A stretch of DNA of 64,000 bases, taken from the NCBI GenBank assembly GCA_030340625.1, contig JAOPHQ010001991.1, positions 89,501 to 153,500 of the forward strand, in the 5' to 3' direction. Below the pieces are notes generated by a model, which saw only the letters and a program-made list of their open reading frames with translations, searched no databases and had not been told where the DNA came from. The stretch's first letter is position 1. Every line of letters begins with the position of its first letter. Below are positions 32,770 to 43,319 of this stretch, in pieces. Source of the DNA: Merluccius polli (Eukaryota > Chordata > Actinopteri > Gadiformes > Merlucciidae). The translations under genes were made by a program, and so were the position numbers.

Positions 32770-33440
32770 CCTATCACCTCCCATATGGCCCTTTCACACA
32801 CAACATCAGTAGATATAACGTTTAAACCGGCTACGTGTCTGGTGCAGTAAGAGACATAAAGTGCATAGCACAAACAAGTGCAGACGTACGTGCATTCAAG
32901 TACTGTACATGCAACACAGCCCCTCCATTTATATCATTCCAGCATACTTTGGGAACATGGCCAGAGATTGTCTTATGGATGTTTTTCTCTTTTCCAGAGC
33001 TCCCAAGAGTCTTTAATGGTGGATATTAAGGTTGTCCTTTACTTAGGTGTTTTTCCTTTTTTTGTCTAAAGCAGGAGCCTGGCATAATAAAAGACCTTCA
33101 CACGGCTGTGCTCTGGCTCCGCAGCAACAACGCATTGTTCAATGGCAACATTACAGAGGCAACGATAGCAGGTCCACTCCCAGTCCAGCTGCGGGTCTGT
33201 TTGTGTTGGCGGAGCCAATTAAATGACCACATAAACAAACCATGATAATCATAATCTGTTATCGAGCACGTCATCCGCTGTCCTCCCATTTATATATTTC
33301 CCTGTAAATCACCCATATTTTAAAGCAGGTGGATCCCAAGTGGTGATTTTAGGATTCACTGTGTGTGTACCCTTGTCTACATGTAAGGAGTATGTTGGTG
33401 TTGGGGCTGGTGGGATTAGACCCCGAAGCCGCCGCCAGGC
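32770..33440. other. Stretch without recognised gene
   Basis: No domain or splice-supported exon was seen between the Gypsy element and the minisatellite. Confidence 0.5.
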
Positions 33441-33441
33441 A

Positions 33442-33532
33442 CCGCCATTTGCGCCGCCATTTGCGCCGCCATTTGCGCCGCCATTTGCGCCGCCATTTGC
33501 GCCGCCATTTGCGCCGCCATTTGCGCCATTTA
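33442..33532. repeat. 12-bp GC-rich minisatellite
   Basis: About 7.5 copies of CCGCCATTTGCG. The unit is a multiple of three, so spurious frames appear on both strands (poly-NGGA, poly-FAPP). A diverged echo (GCCATTTGCAGCC) occurs at 34935-34955. Confidence 0.93.
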
Positions 33533-33540
33533 GAATTTCA

Positions 33541-34369
33541 GCCGCAGCCAGCCAATAATTTCGTAAGCCAAATTGAGCCGCCATCTGATAAACTTTGGCT
33601 TAGCTGGTTAGAATTTGCATCAAATAATAATTATATCACATAGAGAGACACACACATACGAAATAATAAACAATAACGATTGCTACACGAGATTTCCCCA
33701 TTGGATTCATCACCACAGTCCTGTGCTTGTTGCTATGATACACAGGACTCAAAGTGAATTGACGACCAATTAAAAATGCACGTCTTCCACGCGATGGACT
33801 TGAAGTGGTGGATTATTTTATCGCGCTCACTCAGATGGAAATGGCGGAAAGAAGCAAACAAGGTAATTTTAATCTCACGTTTCACATTCACACACTTTGC
33901 TAATTCCTACATAGGCATACTCAAACCTTTGTCAAATCTTCAGGGCCTGGTTGCACAAATACCCGAACCAAAGATTGATGATATGAACCAAATATGTTGG
34001 AACGGAGGGATTTATATTGACTGCGATATTATTCCACCGTTTACAGATTGCTGCGTTGCTAGTTCATGACGCATGCTTCAGTGTACATTGAAATGAAATG
34101 TGTCGAACGTTGTGCAAAATAAATATAACAACAATGTGTGCTTCAATTAACTATGAAGTTGGACAGCGAATTGTATGTCATGAATAGATGCAATGCAAAA
34201 CGTTATTCCGTGAAGTTTAAGACGTGTGCATATATTTCTTACACTACAGCAGGGACATTTATTTTAGGCTATACGGTGCCAATTGAATGCGCCTAGCACT
34301 ATAGCTAATATTGCCAAATAGCTCAAGTAGGCAGGCCAGTTCTAGCTATAAATCTTCACTTTAGGTGTT
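33541..34369. other. Stretch without recognised gene, possibly remnant hAT
   Basis: Between the minisatellite and the hAT C-terminal fragment. The frame at 33776-34069 is unassigned. Confidence 0.4.
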
Positions 34370-34566
34370 TTGTGCAACCGCTAGGTGTTTTATTGTCCGC
34401 TATGGCCCGGTGCTACCTCTCCATTTCACCAGGGAGTGTGCCGGTAGAATGCATGTTTAGTTCCACTGGCCTTCTGCTCAATGGTAAACGATCATCACTT
34501 GCTCCTTCAAGGTGTAATATGATAAGCTTCATCCATGATAATGCCAGGTTATTCTATACAACTTAG
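34370..34566 (+). pseudogene. hAT transposase C-terminal dimerisation domain remnant
   Basis: The frame reads ARCYLSISPGSVPVECMFSS, then TGLLLNGKRSSLAPSRCNM and SFIHDN. This is the hAT C-terminal signature pattern (Ser-Val-Pro-x-E, FS-x-x-G, R-x-x-L, N-x-x-x-F-x-x-N). No upstream transposase core or terminal repeats were found, so it is an old fragment. Confidence 0.75.
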
Positions 34567-35250
34567 CTTAATTACATTTAGCCTAAACACAACACAAAAA
34601 GAAACCTGACATCACAGACATGAACATAGACACAAATCGAACATGAAAAGAGAAAAATACTTTAGTCACTTCCTTTTTGTTTGTATTTTTTCTTTACACA
34701 AGACGTTCTCTGCTTGGCCTCATTACTTGAAAGTTAATAATGAAAATGTAGTAGCATACATGTAACTAAATAAATATGTACATAATTTGTGAAAGTACAA
34801 TCTGGTGTTTTTTTTAATTACATTGTATTGCATTTTGTAGAAATATGGAGAAAGTCATGCATTGCTTGGAAATATTGAGATCTAGTAAATCAGTATAACA
34901 TAGGCTGATCTGTAGACATGAAGTGGCAGCTTAAGCCATTTGCAGCCATGAACATTTTGGCGGCTGCAGCAGCCATTTCGGTTTTGGCTGAGCCGGCTAG
35001 CCAGCCAATAACTTCATCAGCCAGCCGTTATTCTCAAAACAAATGGCTTCGGGGTCTAGGTGGGATGGCCCGGGGTGGAGCGCTGGAAATGTTCCCTTAT
35101 TTTCAAATCCCAATGTTGCCAGCGATGTACAAAAGCAAGATGGGCTCAGAGTGGCTCGAAAGCAGTTGACTAAATCATCAGAAATTGAACAATTTATTTA
35201 ACTGTGGTTTCTTCCAAAAATAAAGCCCTTAACTACATTGACACTATTAG
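34567..35250. other. Stretch without recognised gene
   Basis: AT-rich DNA. The block at 34915-35035, rich in GCC/AGCC, resembles 33520-33580 in direct orientation. Confidence 0.4.
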
Positions 35251-35299
35251 TTTCTAGTTCCATTTCACTATCGCGGTCAAAGTAGGAAGAGATCTGAAT

Positions 35300-35682
35300 C
35301 TCTGAATGTCCCCAAAGCCCACTGTGCTGAAGGCCACAAAGCAGAAGTACAGCGACTCCAGGTAGGTCCAGCCCCATGGTTGAATAAAGGCTGGCAGCGC
35401 CGCACGCCAGTGCCAGCACAGCCACAAACAGCATGAGTGTGACATGGTACAAGGAGGGTTTCCAGTCTTTTGCTCTGTCACCCCTGTTTCCTCCTGCCCT
35501 TGAGAATTACCTTCAGCATTTTTTTGCCCTCTTCCTGTGGCACCAACGCGTGACCAGGCCCAAAAATGTAAAGACTCGTTCCAGGAATAAGTTGAAAAAG
35601 AGGATTGCAGAGCAGCCAATCAAACCATAGGCAACCAGAAATACTTTTCCTGTAGTGGTCAACGGGGCTGTCATTCCAAATC
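35300..35682 (-). pseudogene. K2P potassium channel pseudo-exon (THIK/KCNK12-13-like)
   Basis: After an acceptor CCAACAG the minus strand reads GFGMTAPLTTTGKVFLVAYG and IGCSAILFFNLFLERV. This is the end of pore 1 and TM2 of the THIK subfamily, whose intron also falls inside the pore-1 GFG codon. TM3 is recognisable in a second frame (DWKPSLYHVTLMLF). TM4 and pore 2 sit in a third (GWTYLESLYFCFVAFSTVG, then FGD). So at least two frameshifts split one ancestral exon, and similarity stops right after pore 2. The first exon was not found. THIK channels are dimeric leak K+ channels of the plasma membrane; this copy cannot make one. Confidence 0.75.
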
Positions 35683-35937
35683 CTGTTGGAGACATTTTAT
35701 GACATCATAACACCCACACATTATTCTACTAAGTGTTTCTTTTCTCACATCAAATGGAAAATACATAATACATTGGCTACTAGTTCATGAAGCCTATATA
35801 TTAATGATTACATTTAGTTGTCCTTTCTACACTGGAGTAAAAAGACACTATCCCAGATATTGGGAGGGGTGAGAGTTTCTTGACGTTGTTCCCATAAGAA
35901 AATACAATGGTTATGTCACCATCTGTTAGCCCCGCTA

Positions 35938-37610
35938 TGTAAACCATGGAATGATTGGTCAGCAAACAACTTATTTAAACAACTTACTTGGCCTCATGTT
36001 ATCGACGGACACTCCTGTGCTTCCGGGTGAGAATAATTTTGTTTTGATATCACTGTGATTGTGCCAAGCAATAAATAACTTCCCTTTGCCATGTGTCTTC
36101 CTTCTACTAAAACACTTCAAATCATTACATTGGTGTCAGAAGTGGGAAGGGCAGTGCGACACTGCCTTTGACCAGCTGCGGACGGCACTCACCAGGGCCC
36201 CTGTCTTGGCGTACCCAGACCTGTGCCAACCATTTATCCTAGATACCAATGCCAGTGATGTGGGCCTCATGCTGTCTTGTCCCAAAAGGGGGAACAGCAC
36301 AGCTGTTTGCTCTCTCAGCCGACCTGAGCGCCACTATCGTGTTACCCGACGGGAGCTGCTGGCTGTGGTACGAGCCTTTTGCCATTTCCAACCTTATGGA
36401 CCTCTATGGACATCCATTCCTGCTCCCATGTTGCGGCGGGAACAGAAGGGTGATGGCGTACTCAACCGGGTGCAGTTGCAGAGTGGCCTACCATTTCTGT
36501 GCTGGACAAGGAGAGCAAGGCCTACTACTCACAGTGGGCCAACCTCTCCTTTCTCGACCACCTGCTGTACCACGGTTGGCAAGCATCTAGAGGAGGCCAC
36601 AAGTCCGACAACTCCTGGTGCTCCTCAACCTGCACTCCCAGGTGCTCCATCTGGTTCACGGCTCGATAGGGGCGGGCCACTTTGGGCTCTCCAAGACCTT
36701 TGGGCGACTCCGTGGCCGCTTCTACTAGCCCAACTGCTGCCAGGACGTCATGCTTTGTTTGTCCAAAAGTGTGACAGCTGCACTGCGTGTAAGGGACTCA
36801 CACAATGCTCACATGCTCCCCTATAGCAGTAACAGGTGGGAGCCCGTATGGAGCATGTGGCAGTCGACATCCTGGGTCTTTTTCGCATCACTGACAATGG
36901 CAACCGCTGACAGGAGGTATCCTCACCCACATTGGAGTCTGCCAAAAGCAGGCTTATGCCTCCTGCTGCATGGGAGAGGACTTTGTCACGGGGGCCAAGT
37001 GTGGGTATATTCTCCCAAAATTAAGAAGGTGGTCACCCCAAAGCTCAGCAGCCGGTGGACTGGACCCTGCATGATGCTGGCCAAACTGACAGATATTGTC
37101 TACCGGGTGCAGCTGATGCGAGGCAGCAAAGGTGGTCCTTCATCGGGACCAGCTGGCACCCTACCAGCCCCTTCCAAGTACAGAGGAGACACCAGCTGGT
37201 GCTCAGCCAACCCCTGGATTGAAAGCACATAGGGCCACTGAGGCGCCAATGACGCCTTCCTCAGCACCACCTCAAGACATTGTATTGGGTGCATGGGTGG
37301 CTGGGGGGCCAGCTGAACCCCTCAGGTGGGGGCTATGTAGAAACCCAGAGTGTGCTAGATTGTTCCAGCATGCTCTAGGCAGGGCATGCATTGGTTAAAG
37401 ATTGTTTAATGTCTGTTGTATACTACTCAAAAGTATTAGTGTTTTTGCTCTTATTGTTTTGGTGTCTCGTGTTGTCGACTGGCTCCTGTGTTTTTTGGGT
37501 GGGAATAAATTTGGAGTGATATCGCTATGATTGTGCCAAGCAATAAATAACTCTCCTTTGCTTGAAAGCCGTCGTGTCTTCCATTTATTAAACCAACTCA
37601 AATCATTACA
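35938..37610 (+). mobile_element. Deletion-derivative Ty3/Gypsy element
   Basis: The left LTR remnant (about 35938-36129) and right LTR (about 37337-37610) share GATTGTGCCAAGCAATAAAT and end AATCATTACA. A primer-binding site TGGTGTCAGAAGTGG starts at 36131. Only about 1.2 kb of internal sequence remains. The left LTR is shorter than the right, and the upstream half is diverged, so the left boundary is approximate. Confidence 0.8.
36135..37250 (+). pseudogene. Gypsy pol remnant (RNase H, integrase-tail pieces)
   Basis: RNase H motifs are visible (FDQLRTALTRAPVLAYPD, FILDTNASDVGL, RHYRVTRRELLAVVRAF) and, after several frame changes, an integrase C-terminal strip (LSSRWTGPCMMLAKLTDIVY). RT and the integrase core are deleted. 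It differs in sequence from the 28.3-32.8 kb element and belongs to another family. Confidence 0.78.
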
Positions 37611-37734
37611 ATACTATGGCATCCAAAACGGTTCAGTCATATTCTAATAAACTCTACTACTTTATTTAGTTCCCCAAATTGCATGCGTCTTTCTCTCAAC
37701 TGATGGTGGCGGCATTAAGCCATAGAGAAGAGCT

Positions 37735-37905
37735 GTTGTCTTGGCTACATCCACACTAATATGTTTTCGGTTTTACACGGCAGTTTAAACCGAAAATAAT
37801 CTCCGTCCTCACTAGCGTTTTAGCACGAAAGAATCTCTGTCCGTACTCCCACGCCTGAAAACGCATATCACATGACCATTCACATACACTGGGCATGTGT
37901 GTGCA
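37735..37905. mobile_element. MITE fragment (CTACATCCACACTA end)
   Basis: Related to the nested MITE at 19226-19860 (shared ATCCACAC end, CGGTTT and AAACGC blocks). Only one end is recognisable. Confidence 0.4.
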
Positions 37906-38239
37906 GATTCTAACTGCACAAGAGCTGCTAGCATAGACATCAACTCCTGTAATTTATTACCCATGTCGAAAAGACCCTTTTCACATTAGGAAAAACACAG
38001 GTGTAACTCATAACATTAATAATAGGTCCGTTCAATTTAGGTGTTGCCGTGCACCAGTGTAGAAACAACCAGTCTAGTAAATATACACTGACCATGCTAG
38101 TGCTGTGACAGACATACATAAAACTGACCTAATGTTAAAACGACAGCAACAGGAAGCCATTGAAAGAGACCCAATCAGGAAGCAAATGTGTGCATCGGTC
38201 TCTAGAATTTCCGTGTCCGCCCGTCCTGACTAAATATGT

Positions 38240-38504
38240 GCCAACGAATAATCGTTGGCACTCATGTGGCATTCATGTGTCCCTGAACCAAGAGAAGCGT
38301 TGCTGTATAGTTGACCACAGCAGCCTAACCCTAGGCGAGCAGTGTGGACCAGTTGCTAGCACCACAGATCCATAGCATTGCAACTGCCCAACGATGCCCA
38401 ATAATTTCAGGTTGTACAGAGTTCCAGCACAGCATTTCATGTCTGCATCACCAGTGCTGTAGGCTTATGCACCACAGCAGTGAGTGCTTTTCCCCAATGG
38501 ATAC
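38240..38504 (-). pseudogene. Galaxin-like terminal exon, interrupted
   Basis: An acceptor CTTTCAG precedes 38504 and its phase matches the donor at 38646. The frame reads YPLGKSTHCCGA, then TAA at 38467-38465. Beyond the stop the same frame still looks galaxin-like (AYSTGDADMKCCAGTLYNL, later CYGSVVLATGPHC). A further piece in another frame has CCGQLYSNASLGSGTHEC. The exon therefore seems to have a premature stop and at least one frameshift. If TAA is the genuine end, the protein would simply finish at CCGA. Confidence 0.6.
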
Positions 38505-38645
38505 CTGAAAGCAAAGAAAGTCACTTTTAAAAGTTTGTTCTTAGGAATACTTTTTTTTAAATTATAGATGACTACCGTACGAACAAATGATTTTTCAGAC
38601 TGCGAAATGTTTTTTTTGACCACCAGCCCAAATGCCCACACTTAC

Positions 38646-38836
38646 CTATATCCATTGCAGCAGATCTCATGTGAAGGGTTGTAAGGTTTTCCTCCACAGA
38701 ATGAACCAGGGATATTCCCTGCGACTGGTTGGTAAGGCTTGCAAATGACCCGAGTCTCTGCTTGGTCATCTGCGCGCAAGGTGTACTGATGAAGAACTTG
38801 ACAGTCAGCCAAATGGCCCAGCTTCATCCTACAGCA
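38646..38836 (-). CDS. Galaxin-like exon downstream of the cassette array
   Basis: 191 nt between a pyrimidine-rich acceptor (CTCTGATTCCATCAG) and an ideal donor GTAAGTG. The frame starts with a Cys-Cys pair (CCRMKLGHLADCQVLHQ) and ends SFCGGKPYNPSHEICCNGY, the galaxin-type pattern of CC or CGG followed by YNP. Start phase is 0 and end phase 2. The start phase does not match the phase-1 end of the last cassette, so an exon between 38.85 and 44.4 kb is missing, broken or unrecognised. Confidence 0.7.
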
Positions 38837-38849
38837 CTGATGGAATCAG

Positions 38850-40161
38850 AGAGATCACTTTAATAGGCAAACGAGCGGTGAACAAATACACAGAAGCACC
38901 TTAAGGGATGTGTGCAACAGAACGAGACACAACTCAGTGCAGCCTTGCGTTATTCAAATATAAATGTATAAAGTTTGTATAAAGTGTTTTATAAAGTGCA
39001 ACAGAATTACCATATTTCTCATATTTTACAGTATAGTACAACCTATTAAGTGATACCACTGGTTAGCAGAGGTTGATGATGCCATAAATTACAGTCATTA
39101 CTTGCAGATGGAAATTAGTTAGTAGCTGAAGCATCGCTAGAGATTTTGGGCCCTATAAAAGAATATAATATTGCCCCCCCCCCCCTCCAATAATAGTGTG
39201 CTCTAAGGGGCCCCTGTCAGTGCTGGGCCCTTGGAATCGTCCTAACCCCTCCCGCCCCCTTACAGCGCCCCTGCCTTGTGTGAGATTAATGTTTTTGTAT
39301 ATGGCAAATAAATGTAATTAACTACAATTGTATTAAATAAACTCAAATAAATAAACTTTAATTTCAAAAAGCAAGAATGTCGTACTTCACCTTGTATCGG
39401 CCATGTTTCCCTTTGAAGCAGATTTGGTAATTTACGTCACAAGTCTTAAAGATGGAATGACGTTTACAAACTATGGCGAGAAGGAAGAGACAAAAAAGGA
39501 AAAGCAGATCAAAAAAGAAGTGATTCATTCATTATGGGAATTGTTGTGTATTGGGATGTGGTAAAGGGGGTGGAAAGAGGAAAGATTAATGTCTGGATAG
39601 GGAGTTAATATGGCAGGCATCCCGTTCACAGCATCCTGTGTTATGCACTCTAACAAGTGTAAAATACTGTTTCTGCCAAGAAGGAAACAGGATGTTGGCT
39701 GTGTCCAAGGTTAGGCGTCTCGGACACGTCAGCAGTGATTCCCCCATCATTAAAATCCTCCCAGAACTATGAGCGCCTAAAGCCTCCCTCTCCTCATTCT
39801 TCAAACGACATCTACATAGCGTAGCTCCTTAAGGAATAGGACAGTGCCTAACGTAACAGAGTGAGTGTGTGTTTGAGCGAGACAGCAAGTGGCAGAAAAG
39901 TGACGGTGAATGTGAGCGGAGCAGAGGGAAAGGTTAGCAGTAAGTTGTCAATCTGGCAGTAAATGTATAGAATATAGGCTACAGTGTGTCTGTTCATTAA
40001 AGCTGAAGCTTCTCAAGACCAAGAAAAGTCTCGTACGTTGTTTCCCCAACTGCTGGAAAAGTGACAGGGGCTAGCCAGTGCTCATTTCGTTTACGAAAGC
40101 TAAGACGAAAAATGTTCACCAACAACCTTTTTTCCATGACCAGACGTTGACGAGCTAATCA
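38850..40161. other. Intron of the galaxin-like gene, repeats only
   Basis: It contains a C-run with GGGCCC-type repeat DNA (39150-39270) and no supported exon. Confidence 0.45.
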
Positions 40162-40169
40162 TCCTACAA

Positions 40170-40544
40170 CAGGGGTTTTCAAATTGGGTGGATGTGAGCC
40201 TCCCCTTAAAGTAGGTAAGGACAGCCAAGCCCCCCCCCCCCCAACCCCCTGATCTAACCCACTGCAGTAAATGCTTTTGTGTGTTCCAGGCAATGATGAC
40301 TTTCAATAACTGATCAAATGTAAATATTTTTTAATATTGTATTTGAAGACATTTTATTTCCACAACTTTTTAAAAAGTGCATTCATAAACGAGTCTTTGC
40401 AACAGCAAATAATTTCTTCATGCAGGCCTAATTGAGGCTACTTTTAAAATCACTGAACATCAGTAAGCAAGCCCGGATCTACCATATGGGCAACCTGGGC
40501 ATTTGCCCAGGGGCCCTTGAGCCGAGAGGGGCCCTTTGCGATTG

Positions 40545-40615
<71 letters not shown>

Positions 40616-41081
40616 TCCTCATGGCCATGGACGTCGGTCGTCGGTCCGGGCTGTATTGCGATCGCAAATCGAACAGATTCTCATATTTTCATAACGTTTT
40701 TTTACGATTTCAGCCACATAAAACCTCAGATTTAAACAACAAACAACTTTGACTTTCAATTTAATCGTTCGTATCAGTGGGAACAATGAGGCCTCGCTTT
40801 TGATGCGCAGAGGTGTTCAATGCGGGGCTGCACTGCAGAGAAAAATAAATGCAAGTCGTCCTCCACCTGCAGCCTTGATCTGTATTTATTTTTAATCAGG
40901 GTCAGTGCGGAAAACCCACACTCACAAGTAGGTGGAGGTGAAGGGGATTATTTTATTTACGTTATTATTTTATTTAAATTATTTTATTTTAATACGTTTT
41001 TTCTTCGCGTCTCGTCACGCCTCCCCTGTGGCTCTTTGGCGCCCCCCAGGGGAGGCGCGCCTCACCTATTGAAAACCGCTG
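40170..41081. mobile_element. Non-autonomous hAT element with TSD
   Basis: Perfect 8-bp target duplications TCCTACAA at 40162-40169 and 41082-41089. Ends CAGGGGTTTTCAA and (inverted) CAGCGGTTTTCAA are hAT-type CAG termini. Inside are a C-run, a further GGGCCC-type repeat and the TA microsatellite 40545-40611. No transposase frame survives. Confidence 0.88.
40545..40611. repeat. (TA)n microsatellite
   Basis: About 33 TA units inside the hAT element. Confidence 0.95.
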
Positions 41082-41089
41082 TCCTACAA

Positions 41090-42202
41090 CATTGCTCAAT
41101 ACAACGCTCATACTTAACAATGCACACTAGCCTTAAAAGAAGTATCACAAAGTTGGTGTGAGCCGACTTCCTAAATTCTCAGCTCATAAAGCATTTTTTT
41201 TAAATCTCAGTGTTCAAATTTCAGCTAAAACAGGGGGTCAATTTAAGACACACTTTAAGAACATGTATTTGTACACTCCTCCATCTCTGTACCATGTTAA
41301 AAAAAAATCAATCCAGTATCCTAATAACAAATACTGGTGTTGATTTTTAAACATAAATCGCTTCATTAATGCAATTCAGTGTCAGAGATGTGTGGTGAAT
41401 GGTTTCTGCGATCCTGAGATGATTATTTTATTGCATGCTTTGTGGCAAAGTATTAAGTATGTCCATGCACAGGGTAAATGCAGGCAAAAATTTCATTACC
41501 TTGAAAATGGTAAAGGTGTTCAGGGCTAGTGGGATGGAAAATGCACACCCTGTGGCAATGTTTGCCCAATGCTTGAATCACGCTGAAACACACAGAGGCA
41601 AGCATAGAAAAGCACACACTACTGTGAACATCAACACAAAACATAATTGTGCTTAGCAGATTTATAATAAAACTTGTTATCTATCTATTAGCTGGTGGAA
41701 ATATCTGACATATGGCTTTACATGGAGTGCAGTACAATCAGTTACTTACGAGTTTGACCGCATATTTACCTGGAAGAAGATACAGTAACCAATTACGTTT
41801 AAATGTAAATTCCTACAAGAATTAATTCATCTTAAATTTCAAGGAGAAAACAACCATCAAATATTTTTTTAATAACAGTATGATATGATATGATAGTTCA
41901 CAGCTATAGACAAGGATTATGGTTGTTTCATTATTTGTTTTAAATCTACCATCTACCATTTAAATTGTCAGTGTTATGGTTAGATTTGAGTTCTTTTAAC
42001 GTGTAGTTTAGTGTACTCACATTTCCAATGGATGATATCGGTTCTGCAATGGCTGAGGATGCCGGAAGAGTTGCGAGATATTCAGGAGAAAGGGTGGGAG
42101 ATACAAACACTTAATAGTTTATTTTGAAGAGAGTTGCCAAGACAAAGTCAGCAGCTGATGATCTTTTTATTTTCTGGCTACCGCCAATCAGAATCGAGTA
42201 TT
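41090..42202. other. Intronic stretch without recognised exon
   Basis: AT-rich DNA inside the proposed galaxin-like gene. The frames at 41435-41656 have no recognisable domain. Confidence 0.45.
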
Positions 42203-42850
42203 CACCCGGGCCATGGTACAACACACCTAGGAGTGAATTATTCTACAGCAACTTGCGAATCATTTAAATACACAGGGCCAGAGTATTCTGTCACACACGG
42301 TACCAGTGGCTCACAGTTCGCTTGACTAGTAGCTATTCCGTCTAGTGAGTTCGTTTTTCGTGTTTTTTAGTTCATTGGATTCTTTGTTATCCCCTTCCTC
42401 AGACCTTGACCTCTTACCTGTGGATGGTCCTCGCTGATCCGGTGTCACCAGTGCTCAGACTACCTCGCCTACCCGCTCCCGACCCACATTGTCTTTATTT
42501 TTTGTTTCGGGTGTTGGAATAAAACTTTGTTCTTCCTACCCGGCCTCTGTCTTCCGCTTTTGGGATCCGAGAAACCTTATTAGCTAAACCTTAACACAGG
42601 GGTTGATTCACATTTCTAGGCGATTCTGTCTCAAAATAAAAACTCACTATTTGTTGTGTTCCTGGAAACACAAATGATCTTACCAGATAATGCAGACATT
42701 ACCTTATTACTCCAGTAAATAGAGAAGATCTTAGAAACAACCAAATCACAGCCGTGTTGATATTCAGTGTAAAGCACTCCCTATCGTGATATTGCTTAAA
42801 TGCACACCTAAAACCACTAGAAATGTCACTGGCCATGGTATAAAATGTAT
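42203..42850. repeat. Interspersed repeat, copy 2, split by an LTR-like insertion
   Basis: Collinear with blocks at 120-660. The copy is interrupted after ATACACAGGG (42277) and resumes with ACAGGGGTTGATTC at about 42596. Confidence 0.55.
42278..42596 (+). mobile_element. Putative solo LTR
   Basis: A segment of about 319 bp is flanked by ACACAGGG on both sides (42270-42277 and 42594-42601). It contains TGTCACACACGGTACCAG near its left end, AATAAAAC and a terminal TTAACA, which look like LTR features. The TG start lies 11 bp inside the left junction, so the exact boundary is unclear. Confidence 0.5.
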
Positions 42851-43197
42851 TAATGACCATATTATCGTATGACATTATGAAAATTGTTGCACTTTAACAC
42901 ACTCAATTATAAACAATATAAATGTTTGTGTGTGGGCAGAAAAGTTATTTGAGTTTGCCAATGACATCATTTGAGATGTCTATTTTCTCACTTTATTTTG
43001 TTGTTGCTGGTTTTTTTTGCGATGTGAGCTGCTGTAATGCTGTAATTTCCCCCTCGGGGCAATACTTGCCTTATTCAAAACAATTTCCACAGACGACTTC
43101 ACAGATCATTGGCACCATGCGGTATTGGCACTCTTAGTGTGCATGCAGAATGAGACGAACCTGTGACCTCCTGGCCCAATGCCTGTTCTGAGTCAGT

Positions 43198-43319
43198 CTA
43201 ACGAGAAATTGAGAGGCATTTTATTTTAGGGGAATCTCCACAGCAGCCTTCTGTCTCATGTTTGAACTGGTCATCTCCACAGCAATGGCTGTGCTTGTAT
43301 TCCTTGTGGAGGAGTGTCT
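43198..43319 (-). pseudogene. Truncated exon-A relative at the array edge
   Basis: The minus strand reads LLHKEYKHSHCCGDDQFKHE and TEGCCGDSPKIKCLSISR, then TAG (43200-43198). It aligns by eye with cassette exon A (ILHKESNDSICCGDGQYNP). Homology begins abruptly at TCCTCCACAAGG, exactly where the repeat unit of the array begins on the other side (GTGTCTACAC). No acceptor in a usable phase precedes it. It is most likely an exon cut by the duplication breakpoint. If a spliced form exists it would end the protein here. Confidence 0.6.

Noticed and set aside
33309..33584. Repeated Asn-Gly-Gly-Ala protein on the minus strand
   Set aside because: Translation of the 12-bp minisatellite, without splice or domain support.
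36059..36826. 255-codon frame as an intact host gene
   Set aside because: It starts inside the LTR, contains Gypsy RNase H followed by frame-shifted text, and is flanked by matching LTR ends.
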